Of a DNA stretch of 64,000 bases, positions 45,439 to 58,438 are shown one piece after another. A program made the position numbers and the translations under genes. The first letter of the stretch is position 1, and each line of letters begins with the position of its first letter. Source of the DNA: Ampelocalamus luodianensis (taxonomy: Eukaryota > Streptophyta > Magnoliopsida > Poales > Poaceae); NCBI GenBank assembly GCA_036346255.1, contig CM070629.1:49350916-49414915 (forward strand). The letters run 5' to 3'. The notes under the pieces are model-generated. The model searched no databases. It was not told the origin of the DNA and saw only the letters and a program-made list of their open reading frames with translations.

Positions 45439-48400
45439 ATGGATAAGTACTCCTCCAAACCGCATATCTTCGATGGGCACGACTATGCCTTTTGGAAGAA
45501 CCGCATGCGTATCTTTCTTCAGAGTGAAGGACGAGGTGTATGGGAGGTTGTTCGAGATCCGCTCATCTTGCCTGAGGTTGCTACGCCGACTTCTGAAGCC
45601 CTCTTGGCTAACGACCATAAGGCAAAGAATTTTCTGTATGGTGGGCTTGGTAGACAGGAGTATGATAGGATTTGCAATCTCGAGACCGCACATGAGATTT
45701 GGAAGACCCTCGAAACCTATCATGAGGGTTCTTCCCAAATCAAGCAAGTGCGTCAGACGGTCTATAAAAGAGAATATAACAAATTCGAGATGCGTCCTGG
45801 TGAGAGCATCGATGACATTTTCAGTCATTTTAACACAGTGATAAATCAGATGAAGGCTGTTGGTATTGAATTTACCCAGTCTGAAAATGCCACTCATCTC
45901 CTGGTTGCAATCAACACCAGGGAGTGGGAGATGAAGGCTACCGCCATTCAGGAAAATGTCAACTTCTCTGATCTGACTTTGGAGCTGCTCTATAGGAAGC
46001 TCAAGACTCATGAGATTTAGAGGGCTGACCATTCTAAGAAGGATAATATGGCTTTGGTAGCAGACCCGCTCAAGAGAGCCTCTGATGGGTCGTTTGAGCT
46101 TTCTTCTGAAATTTCTCTTGCTTCTTTATCTGCAATCCAAGAAGAGGATCTTGAAAGTATTCCAGATCCTGAGATGGCACTTTTAATTAAGAAGTTCACA
46201 TGGGCCTACAATAATATGAGAAACAAAAAGAGAGGCGGCCCGGTGACTTGTTATGAGTGTGGAGAGCTTAATCACATCCGGGCAAATTGCCCCAAGCTGA
46301 AAGGTAAGAGCAACCACAAGGATGAAAAGCCAGCTTGGAAGAAGCCTGAGGGACGCAAGTCCAAGTTTGATGATGCCAAGCTCAGGAATGCTGCTCACCG
46401 GGTTCTTGCCGCTCTTGGAGATCGATCCTTGAGCGATGTGGACTCCGGGAGTGAGGAGGACAAGGAGGAGGAGCTCCCTTAAGACAAGAAGGGAAAGGCC
46501 AAGGACTTCACAGGCATGTGCTTCATGGCTGACTCCGACGGGATCGATGACAACAATGAGGTATCTCCATCCTACGATGTTCTCTTTGCTAGATGCGAAA
46601 CTGTCTATGAGCAAATGCTAGGTCAGGATAAAGCTTTAAAATTCATCATGACTAGGAATGAGGAGTTAGAGTCACAAGTAGATAAACTCACATTAGAACT
46701 TATGAATGCTAAGAGTCTTGAATCTGATGAATGCTCATCCTGCCATGCTTTACATTCTAAATTGGCTAAACTACAATCTGCTCATGATATCGCTTTGCAA
46801 CAACTTGAAAATGCTAGGATTGAGCTAGTTGAAGTTAAATCTGCTCCTTGCGAAAAATTCTTAGAGTTTAGCAAGTTGGTTGTTTCTGATGTGGTTGAAT
46901 CTAGCTTTTGCACTGTCTGCTTAGAACGTGAACGTGAAGTATATGATGTTGTAGAAGCAGCTAGAGCTAAATATGCCAAGCTTAAGGACAGTATTAATTC
47001 TGCTACTTGTGCTTCGTGTGAAGCTCTTAAACTTGAAGTTGATCTTTATAAGAAAAGGCTTAACGCTAAAACTTGTGATTCATGTGTTAACTTTGGAAAA
47101 GAAATTGCTTACCTTAAGGACACATTAGAAAGATTCTCTAAAGGTAAGAAACAGTTAAACATGATTCTTGACAAGTAAAAAACTCCTTATAAGAAGGAAG
47201 GGTTAGGATACAACTTTGCCCAGGACAAATCTAATGTTATTCAAATTTTGAAAAATGGCTTAGTTGAATTTGATACCCAACCTGCAAAGATCACCTTCAA
47301 ATCTGCAGGTTTTGCCCAACCATCTGTTCAGTTAAAAGGTGCTTCTCCCAGTGGTACCAAGTACCATTGCACTTATTGCAAAAAGGATGGGCATTTGGTT
47401 GAGTTCTGTTGGCGTAGGTTGAAAAATGCTAGTAGAAATCTTGCTAGAATGTCATCTCATCAACCTAGAGCTTTTATGAGAAATGATCATTTAGAAAAGA
47501 AGAAACCTGGAGTAGGATTTATTGCACATGCTCATCATCATCATGTTCCTAGACAGGATAATTCTCATGTTCGTGTAACCATTGCTCATAACACACATTC
47601 AAATAGAATCAAGGATAGTAATTCTGCTTTGCATACTACTCGCAGACGTGTGTCTCAGTACTGGGTTCCCAAGTCATGTTTAACTAACTTGATATTGAGA
47701 CACATCGATCTTTGTGCCTTGATTTTCGAGGAGTACCGCGGGAGGAAGAACACGTGGTTAAATCGACTCATTTATTCACGCCACATGACCGGAGATTCAA
47801 GATGGTTCACCTCCTTCACGCGGACGACGGGTGATGATTTCATCACTTTTGGAGACAATACTCAAGGGCGGATTGAAGGAACGGGATCAATCAGGGTGAA
47901 CGACAATTTCATCCTGAAGGATGTCACCCTTGTGGACAAGCTCAGGTTCAATTTACTTTCTGTCTCACAGCTTCATGATGATGGCTATGAGACTATATTT
48001 AAGAAAAATGCTTGTCGAGTGCTTGATTCAGCTGGTGAGCTCGTTTTTGGGATTTATAGAGCTGCTAGGATTTTTGGAGCTGATTTTTTTGAATCTCTTG
48101 CTGGTTCTCTTAAATGTTTGATTACACCTTCTTCTGAGTTCTGGCTTTGGCACCGACGTTTGGGGCACATTGGTTTTGATCATCTGATGCGAGTTAGCAA
48201 CCTTGATCTCATGAGATGTTTGCCCAAACTCAAAGCCGTCAAGGATGCTGTATGTGCGCCCTGTAGGCATGGCAAGCAAGTTGCCGCCTCACACCCTTCA
48301 GTGACTATGGTCATGACTAATGGACCGGGACAGTTGCTTCATATGGATACTGTTGGTCCTGCCAGGGTTCGGTCAATCGGTGGCAAATGGTACATTCTTG

Positions 48401-48519
48401 TCATCGTCGATGATTTTTCGAGATACACTTGGGTGTTCTTTCTTGCTTCGAAGGATGAAGCTTTTGGTCATTATCATAATCTTGTTCTTCGTTTGGCTTC
48501 TAAACTTCCGGGTGCCTTG
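45439..48519 (+). pseudogene. Copia B gag, protease and integrase N-terminal part (SIRE/Maximus-like)
   Basis: One frame with stops at 46018, 46480 and 47176. It starts MDKYSSKPHIFDGHDY, the gag start of this group. The order is UBN2-type gag with WKTLETYHEG, zinc knuckle CYECGELNHIRANC (about 46249), long coiled coil (46516-47178), second CCHC-like CTYCKKDGHLVEFC (about 47368), and a protease remnant before SRHMTGD (about 47780) with the usual D-S-G triad absent. Then come the pre-integrase segment WHRRLGHIGFDHL ... CAPCRHGK and the integrase core with HMDTVGP (about 48342) and VDDFSRYTWVFF. Sequence of this family ends at LPGALRA, where the chain passes into Tekay G3. The other two catalytic acidic residues of integrase are lost. 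Confidence 0.85.
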
Positions 48520-48983
48520 AGAGCTATGCGGATCGCCGTCGACGTGAGTTGAGCTTTGAGCCCAATGACTTTGTTTATCTCAAGGTTTCTCCTCTGAAGG
48601 GTCACCAGCGTTTTGGTGTCAAGGGCAAGTTGGCTCCTCGATATGTCGGTCCATACCGTGTTATCGAGAAGAAGGGAGCTGTTGCCTACAAGTTGGAGTT
48701 GCCTGCGGCACTTGCGGGGGTACATGATGTGTTCCATGTGTCCCAGCTAAAGAAGTGCCTCCGTGTTCCAACGGAGGAAGCTCCGTTGGAAACTCTCGAT
48801 GTTCAGGAGGATTTGACCTATCGCGAGCACCCTGTTCGCATACTCGAGGAGGCTGAGCGAAGAACAAGGAACAAGACCATCAAGTTCCTTAAAGTTCAGT
48901 GGTCAAACCATTCCGAGGATGAGGCTACATGGGAGCGAGAAGATCGCCTCCGTGCAGACTACCCCTCTTTCTTTTCCGAGTGA
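48520..48983 (+). pseudogene. G3 integrase C-terminus and chromodomain-like tail, fragment
   Basis: The frame reads LSFEPNDFVYLKVSPLKGH, VGPYRVIEKKGAVAYKL, VHDVFHVSQLKKCLRVP and KVQWSNHSEDEATWERED, ending at a TGA at 48981-48983. It is the intact last 150 residues of a Tekay polyprotein, the same region as 57957-58400 of the downstream copy but without that copy's frameshifts. Everything upstream in the element is deleted. It is out of frame with Copia B. Confidence 0.85.
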
Positions 48984-49019
48984 ACCAAATCTCGGACGAG
49001 ATTTTTTGTAAGGGAGGTT

Positions 49020-52000
49020 TGTAACATCCCCATTTTGGCTTGTGTTTCAAATGTAAGAAATTGAGGGTAAATTAAAACTTTTCTTACATCCTTGTGCCTT
49101 TGAACTTTTCTGAAAATTCTTGTAAAAGAATTTTGGGGAATTCAAAATCAAAAGCCTCATGTATCAAGACAACAAACTCCTTGGTCAAATCTTTTGTTAA
49201 ACCCTTGGAAATAATTTTCCTTGGTTCTAGGGTGGCTTGGTAATACCTCTGAATTATTTCATAATTTTTGGCAATTATTTGAAATATTTTAGAGGCAAGT
49301 CAAACCTTGGTCAAACCTCTGTTTTAACCTTCTGGAAATTTATTGAGAAAATTCCAGTGCACAAAAATCTCTGGAAATTTTATGTAAGGTTAATCATTAA
49401 GTCTGGAAGCCCCAGTTAAAATTTCATAAATTTTGGAGTTGATTCAATGCCTCAATTAAATCCCCAAAAGTTTCAGCTCAAAAATCAAATTCTAATAGGT
49501 TTGCACTGTTCCTCGGGCGCGGGTCAGACTCGGGCTCGAGCCAACCGACTCGGTCGAGTCAACTAACTGTACTGGCGCGGTCGATCGGGCGCGCGCGCTC
49601 TGGACCGTTGGATCTCAATCGGACGGCTCGCGTTCGTGTATGCATTCGGACAACTCCGGTTGCCCCGGATTCGCAGCCGTTGGATTTCAATCGGGCGGTC
49701 GTCGTTCGCGGATGCCGTTTCAACGCGATCGTGCCCTCGCCCTTGGATGCGAATCGGACGGCTGCGCGTCGTCGTCCTCCTCTCGCTCGGCCGCGCGCAA
49801 GGTCGTCGATGGCAGAGCAGAGCGTGGGTGTGCAGCGCCCTGTCCACTCCGCGTCCTCGCCAACGGGTCTCCGCATTTAATGCCCGTCACTCCACCGCCC
49901 CGTTTAGTCGTCGTCTCACCTGCTCCCGTCGCTCACGGCGACCGCGGCGGCAGAGAGAACCCGAGATGAAGCAACGACATTTTCTTGCTTCTCAGGCCTA
50001 CTTAAGCTCCCGGGTCACCCCCTTCGGCTTCCTTTCCTCTCCCCGCAGCTCCCTCTTGCATTCACTAAGCACGAGCGAGCCCATACAACCCCAGCGCCCA
50101 TTTCCGCCATTGCCGAGCTTGGAGCTCCTGTCGCCGACGGTGCTCCAGTGGTTCTTTGGCTCCATTCTTGCCCCTGCACCTTCCTCTCACCTCGGTGGTG
50201 CTTAACCCCCACTCCATTTCAGGTTGCTTCAACGGGAGCGCCGGGATTTTGGATTTCCCCCAATTCGGCCGCGAGCATCCTTCTTCGTCTCGGCCACGGT
50301 GAGTGCTCCTTTTTCTAATTCCTTTCTCAGGGAGCTTCTCTGTGCTCTCTAGAACCCATCGTGATGACGCGGCATGGTTGATTTTGCCCAGGCCGTCTTC
50401 CTCGCGTCATCTTCCTCGGGTCCGTCGCGGAGCTTCGTCGCCGGAGCTGTTCCGACCGCCTCTGCACCTCCGCGTCAGTCAGGTAGCTCCCTGGTAGCCC
50501 CTAGATGCTCAGGCACCGCTTGAATGGACCGCTGCGGAGCTCTTTGCTGCTTGTCGTCGTTGTCATTTTTTTCCCGTGCCGCCCCTCGCCGTCGCGCCGC
50601 CGCTCTGGTCCACCACCGTCGGTGTGGGTGGTACCAGAGGGTGCGCAACGCTATTGCGCACCCATTCCTGGCATTCACTCGCGCCGCCGTGCCTTTGGTC
50701 GCCGGCGTTGTGCCGGCGAAGCCTTCGGCCGCGTTGTCGGATGACAACACTGCGGGGGCGACGTGGCTGGTCTTCGGCCGTTGGATCCAGAGATCAACGA
50801 CCTTGGAGCCTCCACGTCGGCCCTCTGTTCCGCGCGCGTGAGGAAGTGTTTTGGTCTAGTTCAATGCCGTCCGTTGGATCTGAGATCGACGGCTCTCAGT
50901 CGTCCACGTCTCCGGATGCTAGGAAAGGTCCCGAAAGTGCTAAGTCCAGAAATCAGTATCACATTAGGGTCTTGTCATTTTCATATCTTTGTCATCTTAG
51001 CTCAGAAATAGATGATTTCAATTTTGTTAGCTTCCTTATAACTTGAACTTAAATATAAAAATAATTGTAGACCATAATCAAACCTGGAAAACCAATTTCA
51101 AAAATAGTAAACAAGTGAACATAATACTGTTTTTCAGAACTTTTAGCAAACTTGTAAAATGCATAACTTTTAATCTATAGATGATTTTTGTATGAATCCA
51201 ATTGGATTAGTTTCCACTGAAAGTGTAATTGCTAGGAAAATTGGTTTCACAAATTTTACTGTTTTTAGAAATCATAAAGATCATATTTTAGTTTAATACC
51301 CTAAACAATTTAGACAAATCATAACTCTTTCAATATAACTCCAAATGACCTGAAATTTTATATGGGTTACCACTATACCAGTAGGTAGCTACCATAAAAA
51401 TTTCAGCTTCAAAACCTTTCTAGAAAATATTTTTGCTACAGTATCTAATTATGGCCGAAAATAGGTTTTTAGGGAATATCTTTTGCACCACAAATCCAAA
51501 TTAGGTTTTTCCCGTTCCTATGTCTAGGTATATTCCACTTTTACCTTGTGTATAAATTTCGTCGCATTTGGATAGTTTTTGCTTGCTCTTTTGTTTAAGT
51601 GTTGCTCGTCTCATTGGTTGTTTTCGCTCTTTCGCTTAGGATTCGATATTTGCGGTAACCCCGAGAACGACCCTCCGCAACAAATTGAGCAACAGCAAGC
51701 AGGCAAGCAGTTTGATCATTTCCCATTGATCCCATTACTTTTAAAGTCTAATATTTTGTTTAACTTCTATGTATGCATTGCTATTTTGTTGTTAAATTGA
51801 TTAGTTAGACCTCTAGTTGCATAATCTGTAGGTAAATGGTTATCCTCTACTACCTGAGCCTAGGTTATTTGCTGTGGTTAGAGTTCGATGGATGAACTCT
51901 TATCACTTAGTAGATTACGAATGAATATTGCTTAGCCATGCCTAGTTATCGGTAGTATTGGGCGATCATCGACTTAGTCGATGATCTTGATCACACACAT

Positions 52001-53309
52001 ACTTATACTACTCCATTATGTCCAACCCTTGTGTTTTATTGATTTACAAATCAAAAACTGAAAACAAAACTATATCTTGACTTGGGCACAATGGTATGTT
52101 GATGTGATCTTGGGTGTGTTGGAATGGTGCCTAAGTCCCCAAGGACCGAGTTACTTGTGTCACTAAGCCAAGCGCTTATTGCGTGCTAACCACACGAGGG
52201 GGATATGGAACCTCTCTTGACTAAGTACTTTGGGAGGTGTTAATTATGAGCTGGTTGGTGGGTGTGTTCTTGTGTGTGGTGTTTGGAGGGGAGCATTAGC
52301 AGACCGGTTAGGCTGTCTAATGTGTCTTTCTCCCGTGGGTTGCGGCTCTTAATTAGCATCGTCCATTGGAAAGCGTCTTGTTAGACTTAGCCATGCCTGC
52401 ATACCAAAGGAAGTGTGCTAACCGTGGTGGTGGAAAGGCGGTCTATCATGTGGGTACATTGGTACACCCTGCGCAGGTTAAAACTATTCGAATAGCCTCG
52501 TCCTAGGTTATGGACATGCTTGGTAAGGTCGTGCAAGAACTAGACTACAACCTTTTAAAAACTTAAACTTGACATGGGTGGTATGAAGGGGTACTTCATG
52601 CTATTGTTGTGGTGACTAGGGGTTAGTCACTTCTAGGTTGGTGTTGTCCTCTATCTATTGTTATTATTGTCTCTCTTTATTTGAACAATAGAAGTTAATT
52701 GCAAACTTGCTTTGAATCTATTACCTTATTGCAAATGAAAACTTGCTTTATGCTGAAAATAAGTCCAGAACCTCATCCACTTAAATAAAGCTTGCATGTA
52801 GTTAATTATAGTTCTGTTATCTCACACGTCAGTCTTGCGAGTACAAAAACAAGTTTTGTACTCATCTGCTTTGCTTAATATTAATTGTTGCAGAGGAAGA
52901 AGGTGTGCCCCAAGGGCCTCACTTTTGTGAGCTGTGTTGCGGCGCTGTTTGGGACGATTAGCTTGGCGGTCCGGTTGGTTGCCTTGTGGGTAAAGGCACA
53001 CCGATTGGCTTTTGTTATCGCCATCTTATGGCCATTTTGCTTCCGCTGTTTAAATTAGTTACTTATGTGTTATTGGCCGGTCGGCCTCTCTTTTGTAATA
53101 ACTCTCTTTATATTATGTATGTCTTTCAGTTGTTGCTTTTGCTTCGGCTCTATGTGTATGAATGGACTTGATGCATGATTTTGTAACGGGGTGTGTATAC
53201 TGCAATTCTGGGAAGTATACATATCTCGAGGCTGGGTTTATTTGATTTGTACTGTTAGGACCAAGTGGATGGTTAAACAGTACAAGCCGAATAAACCGGG
53301 GTCCTCACA
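49020..53309 (+). repeat. First G3 LTR (4290 bp)
   Basis: Starts TGTAACATCCCCATTTTGGC and ends GGGTCCTCACA. It contains at least five CCGTTGGAT-type palindromic motifs (49603-49630, 49675-49700, about 49741-49762, 50777-50801, 50863-50895). Reading frames at 49559-51046 are GC-rich LTR sequence without recognised domains. Confidence 0.9.
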
Positions 53310-53313
53310 AAGT

Positions 53314-53325
53314 TGGTATCGAGCC
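53314..53325 (+). other. Primer-binding site of G3, one base short
   Basis: TGGTATCGAGCC, which equals the consensus TGGTATCAGAGCC with one A missing from a CAG triplet. The loss matches the deletion pattern seen throughout the following 9 kb. The leader to 54070 has no recognised feature. Confidence 0.7.
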
Positions 53326-54070
53326 ATTCCGACCGTAGTAACCCAAGCTTGATCGTCTTTAGGATATTTTGGAAAACTTAATTTCAAAGTATCAAATGAT
53401 TTATGAAAGCTTAAGTAAGTTCTCGATTTTATTCCTTACCTATCTTAGCTTTCTATCTCATCTTGCTCTAATTTGAGTTTTAAAAGTTGTTCTCCTTTCC
53501 TTCTCTCAAAAGATGGTCATTACCGATTAATGGGTTTTGGGACCAATGAGTTTGGCAAATTGAAGTGTTAGCTGCCCTCTACAAGGTTTTGAAGCTTCGG
53601 TTGAAGATTTCAATTAGGAGGCTTGGATGCAAAATCTGGACAGCGATCATTCGGTTTCCTGGACAGCAAGCTCGAGAGGTTCTAACCGGGGTAGAAAATG
53701 AGAGGTTAATCAAGTAAAACTTGTGGGAATAAAAGGGTAAGAGGTGATACTAGTTAGCTAAGTATCTAACGTTATTTTTATCGCCTTAACCTGGTTTTTG
53801 AGTAGTGTTAGACTTATTGTAGTGTGCTGAAATTTTATCTTCTCAAACCATTGCTCGTTCATTCAATACGGGTTAATGGCAGTGAGAAGTTGAGCTTGGT
53901 TGAAGTTCCTTGCGGTTTTGGAGCTTCTTTGGAAACATTTAAAGTTTGTTTACTTGCTGTTTTTGGCCTTCGGTTAGGGTGATATCTCATTCCCCTAATC
54001 GTTAGCTTTTCGCTTTCATCAACTCCTAATGTTAGTGCTTTGGTTTCTAACCTAAGTTTCTTAAAGCAGG

Positions 54071-57000
54071 ATGGCTGGAGGTACTCGTAGCGGCCGTGGT
54101 CGGCACTTGGTTTGGATGAGGAGCTCCGCCTCCTCAGACCATGGTGAGTCCTTCTTCGATCGGCGCAACTGTTCGAGAGGACAGGAGGTCCTGTTGGATG
54201 TTATTGCGCGCAACACCTCCGCCCTTTCCGGTGCCTCGGGATCCGGGCAGGGGTGGACATCGATCCGTGGGGCCTTGCTGAAGTTTCTTCGCACTCATTT
54301 CCCCACGTTCTCCGTCCGAGGACCCTTTGGGCGCAGATGACCGGTGCATCGGGTTGAGCGTAAGCTCGACGTTGCTCGATGCTGGACCAGATAGGCACTC
54401 TTTGCCTCCCATCGCCTTGAGGCACTCTCTGGTGGGAGAACTTGGCCATGCAGCCCGCCGGCCACACGGTCTCTTGGGATGAGTTCCGACGGCGTTCCGT
54501 CGAGCTCATATCCTCGCCGCTTGATGAAGTCAAGAAGAAGGAGTTTCGCGCTCAAGCAAGGCGTAAGTCGCTGATGGAGTACTGCATTTAGTTCAACCAC
54601 TTGGCTCGTTATGCTCCATCCGAGGTGGCCACCGATGAGGCCAAGCGGAGAAGTTCATGGAGGGTTTGTCGAGGAACGCAAGATGTGCTCTCCGTTGTGG
54701 ACTTTGTCGACTTCCGTGCCTTGGTGGACAAGGCCATCGTTGCTGAGCACAAGGCGAAGGTGCTTTGGCGAGTCCCGCAGCGCAAGTGGGAGGCCCAATG
54801 CCCAGACAGCCGCCTCTCTCGCGTCCCCGTGTCGGGCCTACTCGAGGCCCGTTACGTGGCTTCACTACCACCGAGGCCGCCACACCAGCTCCTCGCCCTC
54901 GCGAGCCGCGTGCCCGATCACGTGCGCTGCGAACCAGCAGGTGGCCCCGCAATCCGGCCGCCGGTCACTTGCTTTTCGTGCAACCGAGGGGCATTATGCC
55001 AATAGTTGCCCTAACAGATGGAGCGGCCTCGTCCTAATGGAGGACGCGGCGAGGAGGTGGTTCTTCCTGTGATCGAAGGTTGTCCCGCTACCCAAGGCGT
55101 GGGTAGTGGCCGCATCAACCTCATCTCCGCGGAGGAGGCACAGGAGGCACCCGACGTCGTGTTGGGTACCCTTTCGGTTAACTCTTTCCCTGCTACAGTT
55201 TTGTTTGATTCAGGCGCATCTCATTCGTTTGTTTCTGAGTCTTTTGCTGCTGTGGGGGTCTCCTTTTTACTCCATTGTTGGTCCCGCTGCTCATTCGCTC
55301 TCCCGGTTCGGAGTTGAGAGCTGAGTCTGAGTGTAGGGATGTCCCTGTTGAGATAGAAGGGGTAGGATTCTTGGCAAACCTTATCCTCCTTCGATCGGTG
55401 AGCTTAGATGTAATCCTAGGCATGGATTGGTTGTCTCAAAGACATGGGACAAATTGATTGCGCTAGAGGCTAATCTACCTCACCATCCGTCCGTGAGAAG
55501 GTTCGCTTTGCCGGTCGCAGATCCGCATCTCTTCGCGCTCGGCGAAGCCACTCTAGATATTAGTGAAGTCCCGGTGGTATGTGACTTTTTGATGTCTTCC
55601 CGACGACCTTCCAGGATGCCACTAGTTCGAGACCTTGAGTTTGTCATTGAGTTGGTTCCTGCATCGCCCGATTTGAAGAGGCCTTACGGATGGACCCAAT
55701 CGAGTTGGTGGAGTTGAAGAAGCGGTGGGTGAGCTTCAAGAGAAGGGTTTCATCCGCCTAGCTCATCTCCTTGGGGATGCTCAGCAATCTTTGTTCGAAA
55801 AAGGACAAGACGCTGCGCGATGTATGCGTTGATTACCGTCCACTTAATGAAGTAACGGTAAAGAACAAGTACCCTTTGCCCCAGATCGACGATCTCTTCG
55901 ATCAATTAACTGAGCTCGAGTTTTCTCCAAGATTGATTCGAGAGTGGGATATCATCGAGTTCGGATTCGACTCGAGGATATTCCAAAGACGGCTTTTTCT
56001 ACTCGTTATGGCTTGTATGAGTATACCGTCATGTCATTCGGCTTAACCAATGCTCGCCTTGTTCATGAACCTCATGAATTCGGTGTTCATGGAGTATTTG
56101 GATAGGTTCGTTGTGGTCTTCATCGATGATATCCTTATCTACTCCAAGAGCGATGAGGAACACGCCGAGCATTTGAGGCTTGTGTTGGGCAAGCTTCACG
56201 AGCACAAGCTGTATGCGAAGTTCAAGAAGTGCGGCGTTACGGTTGAAGGAAGTAGCCTTCTTAGGCCATATTCTTTTGGCAGAGGCGTGGCGTGGATCCT
56301 AGCAAGATCGCGACGTGCTTTCCTCGAGTCAACCCACTTTGGTCACCGGCACGGAGTTTTCTTGGTTTAGCGGGATATTACCGTCGCTTTATCGAGAACT
56401 TCTCCAAGATAGCGGCCGATGACGGAGTTGCTCAAGAAGGACAAGAAGTTCTGTGGTCCGCTGATTGTGAGGAAAGTTTCAAGCGCTTAAGAAGCGTTAA
56501 CCACCGCTCCGTTCTTGTTCTCCCGATGTCCGTCGAGCTTCGATATCTTTGTGACGCTTCTCGTCGAGGCCTCGGTTGTGTCCTTATGCAAGAAGGCAAG
56601 GTAGTGGCCTATGCATCAAGGCAATTGAGACCTCATGAACTCAACTATCCTACCCATGACTTGGAGTTAGCCGTGTGATCCATGCACTTAAGATTTGGCG
56701 ACATTACCTAATCGGTAATCGTTGTGAAGTGTATTCGGATCACAAAAGCTTAAAGTATTTGTTCACCCAACCGATCTGAACCTTAGGCAAAGGAGATGGT
56801 TGGAGTTGATCAGGACTATGACATGGGTATTCACTACCATCCGGCAAGGCCAATGTCGCTGCGGATGCGCTTAGTCGCAAAGCGCATTGCAATGCATTGT
56901 TGGTCCAAGAGCCTCGGCCCCTCTCACGGAGGGAGTTCCAGCGTCTCAACTTGGGTTTGGTTGAGCATGGTTCCTCGCGCCTTGGTTGTACAGACCAACC

Positions 57001-58400
57001 TTGGTGGATCGGATCAGTGCGCTCGCAATCGGATGTTGGAGTGAACCGCATCAAGGAAAATGTCAAGAATGGAACGACCAAGTGCTTCTCCGTAGATGAG
57101 CTTGGTGTCGTGAGGTTCGGCACACGCCTCGTGGTTCCAAAGGACATGGAGTTGCAGGTTTGATCCTCCGCGAAGCCCACGATTCTCCGTTATCCATTCA
57201 TCCCGGGCCACGAAGATGTATCATGATCTCCGCGAGATTTTGGTGGACCCGAATGAAGAGGGAGATCGCAGGTTCGTTGCGAGTGCGGCGGTGTCGTCGT
57301 GTCAAGGCGAGCATCGCGTCACCGGATTGCTTCACCCTTACCAATTCGGAGTGGAAATGGGATTCGGTCGGGATGGACTTTATCACTGGTCTACCCCGGT
57401 CTCCAAAGAAGAATGATGCCATCTGGGTCGTCATCGATCGATTGACTAAGGTGGCTCATTTTCTTCCTGTCAAGACTGACCTTCGAGTGGGTCTTCTGGT
57501 GGATCTCTACCTAGCCCGCATCGTGAGTTTGCATGGTGTGCCAAAGACGATTGTGTCAGATCGTGGTTCGCTGTTCACGTCTCGATTTTGGCATAGCCTG
57601 CAAGAGGCTATGGAACTCGCCTTTCTTTACTCGACTTTTCACCCCAAACAGATGGTCAGACCGAGAGGGTCAACCAAGTTTTGGAGGACATGCTGCGAGC
57701 TTGTGTCCTTTCCTATGGGAAGCATTGGGAGAAGTGCTTGCCATTCGTCGAGTTTTCATATAACAACAGCTTCCAAGCCAGTCTCGGTATGGCACCATTT
57801 GAGGCCTTATACGGGAGAAAGTGTAGGACCCCGTTGAACTGGTCTGAGACCGGTGAAAGACTTTTCTTTGGCACGGACTCGATTAATGAGGCCGAGGGTC
57901 AAGTCCAGCTCATTCGTGATCGCTTACGCACAGCTCAATCCAGGCAAAAGAGCTATGCGGATCGCCGTCGACGTGAGTTGAGCTTTGAGCCCAATGACTT
58001 TGTTTATCTCAAGGTTTCTCCTCCAAGGGTCACCGCGTTTTGGTGTCAAGGGCAAGTTGGCTCCTCGATATGCCGGTCCATACCGTGTTATCGAGAAGAA
58101 GGGAGCTGTTGCCTACAAGTTGGAGTTACTGCGGCACTTGCGGGGTACATGATGTGTTCCATGTGTCCCACTAAAGAAGTGCCTCCGTGTTCCAACGGAG
58201 GAAGCTCCGTTGGAAACTCGATGTTCGGAGGATTTGACCTATCGCGAGCACCACTGCTCGCATACTCGAGGAGGCGAGCGAAGAACAAGGAACAAGACCA
58301 TCAAGTTCCTTAAAGTTCGATGGTCAAACCATTCGAGGATGAGGCTACATGGGAGCGAAGATCGCCTCCGTGCGACTACCCTCTTTCTTTTCCGAGTGAA
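54071..58400 (+). pseudogene. G3 gag-pol polyprotein, shattered by many frameshifts
   Basis: Starts MAGGTRSGRGRH. Recognisable pieces in three frames, in normal order: gag LARYAPSEVATDEAK (about 54604), damaged zinc knuckle (about 54970), protease FDSGASHSF (about 55205), LNEVTVKNKYPLPQIDDLFDQL (reverse transcriptase, about 55842; 22 residues in all, key part NKYPLP), FIDDILIYSK (about 56119), RNase H GLGCVLMQEGKVVAYAS (about 56570), integrase GMDFITGLP (about 57375) and chromodomain tail (to about 58400). Frame changes come every 100-300 bp and are mainly one-base deletions, with few nonsense substitutions. This is unlike the stop-dominated decay of G1 and may reflect sequence errors. Confidence 0.8.
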
Positions 58401-58438
58401 CCAAATCTCTGGACGAGATTTTTTTGTAAGGGGAGGTT

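Noticed and set aside
3734..48519. Copia A and Copia B as one element split by the CACTA
   Set aside because: Each has its own LTR end and methionine-tRNA primer site (3713 and 45383), and the coiled-coil part of gag is present twice.
49559..51046. GC-rich overlapping frames on both strands
   Set aside because: They are LTR sequence of G3; their counterparts at 58861-60386 are frame-shifted and no domain is seen.
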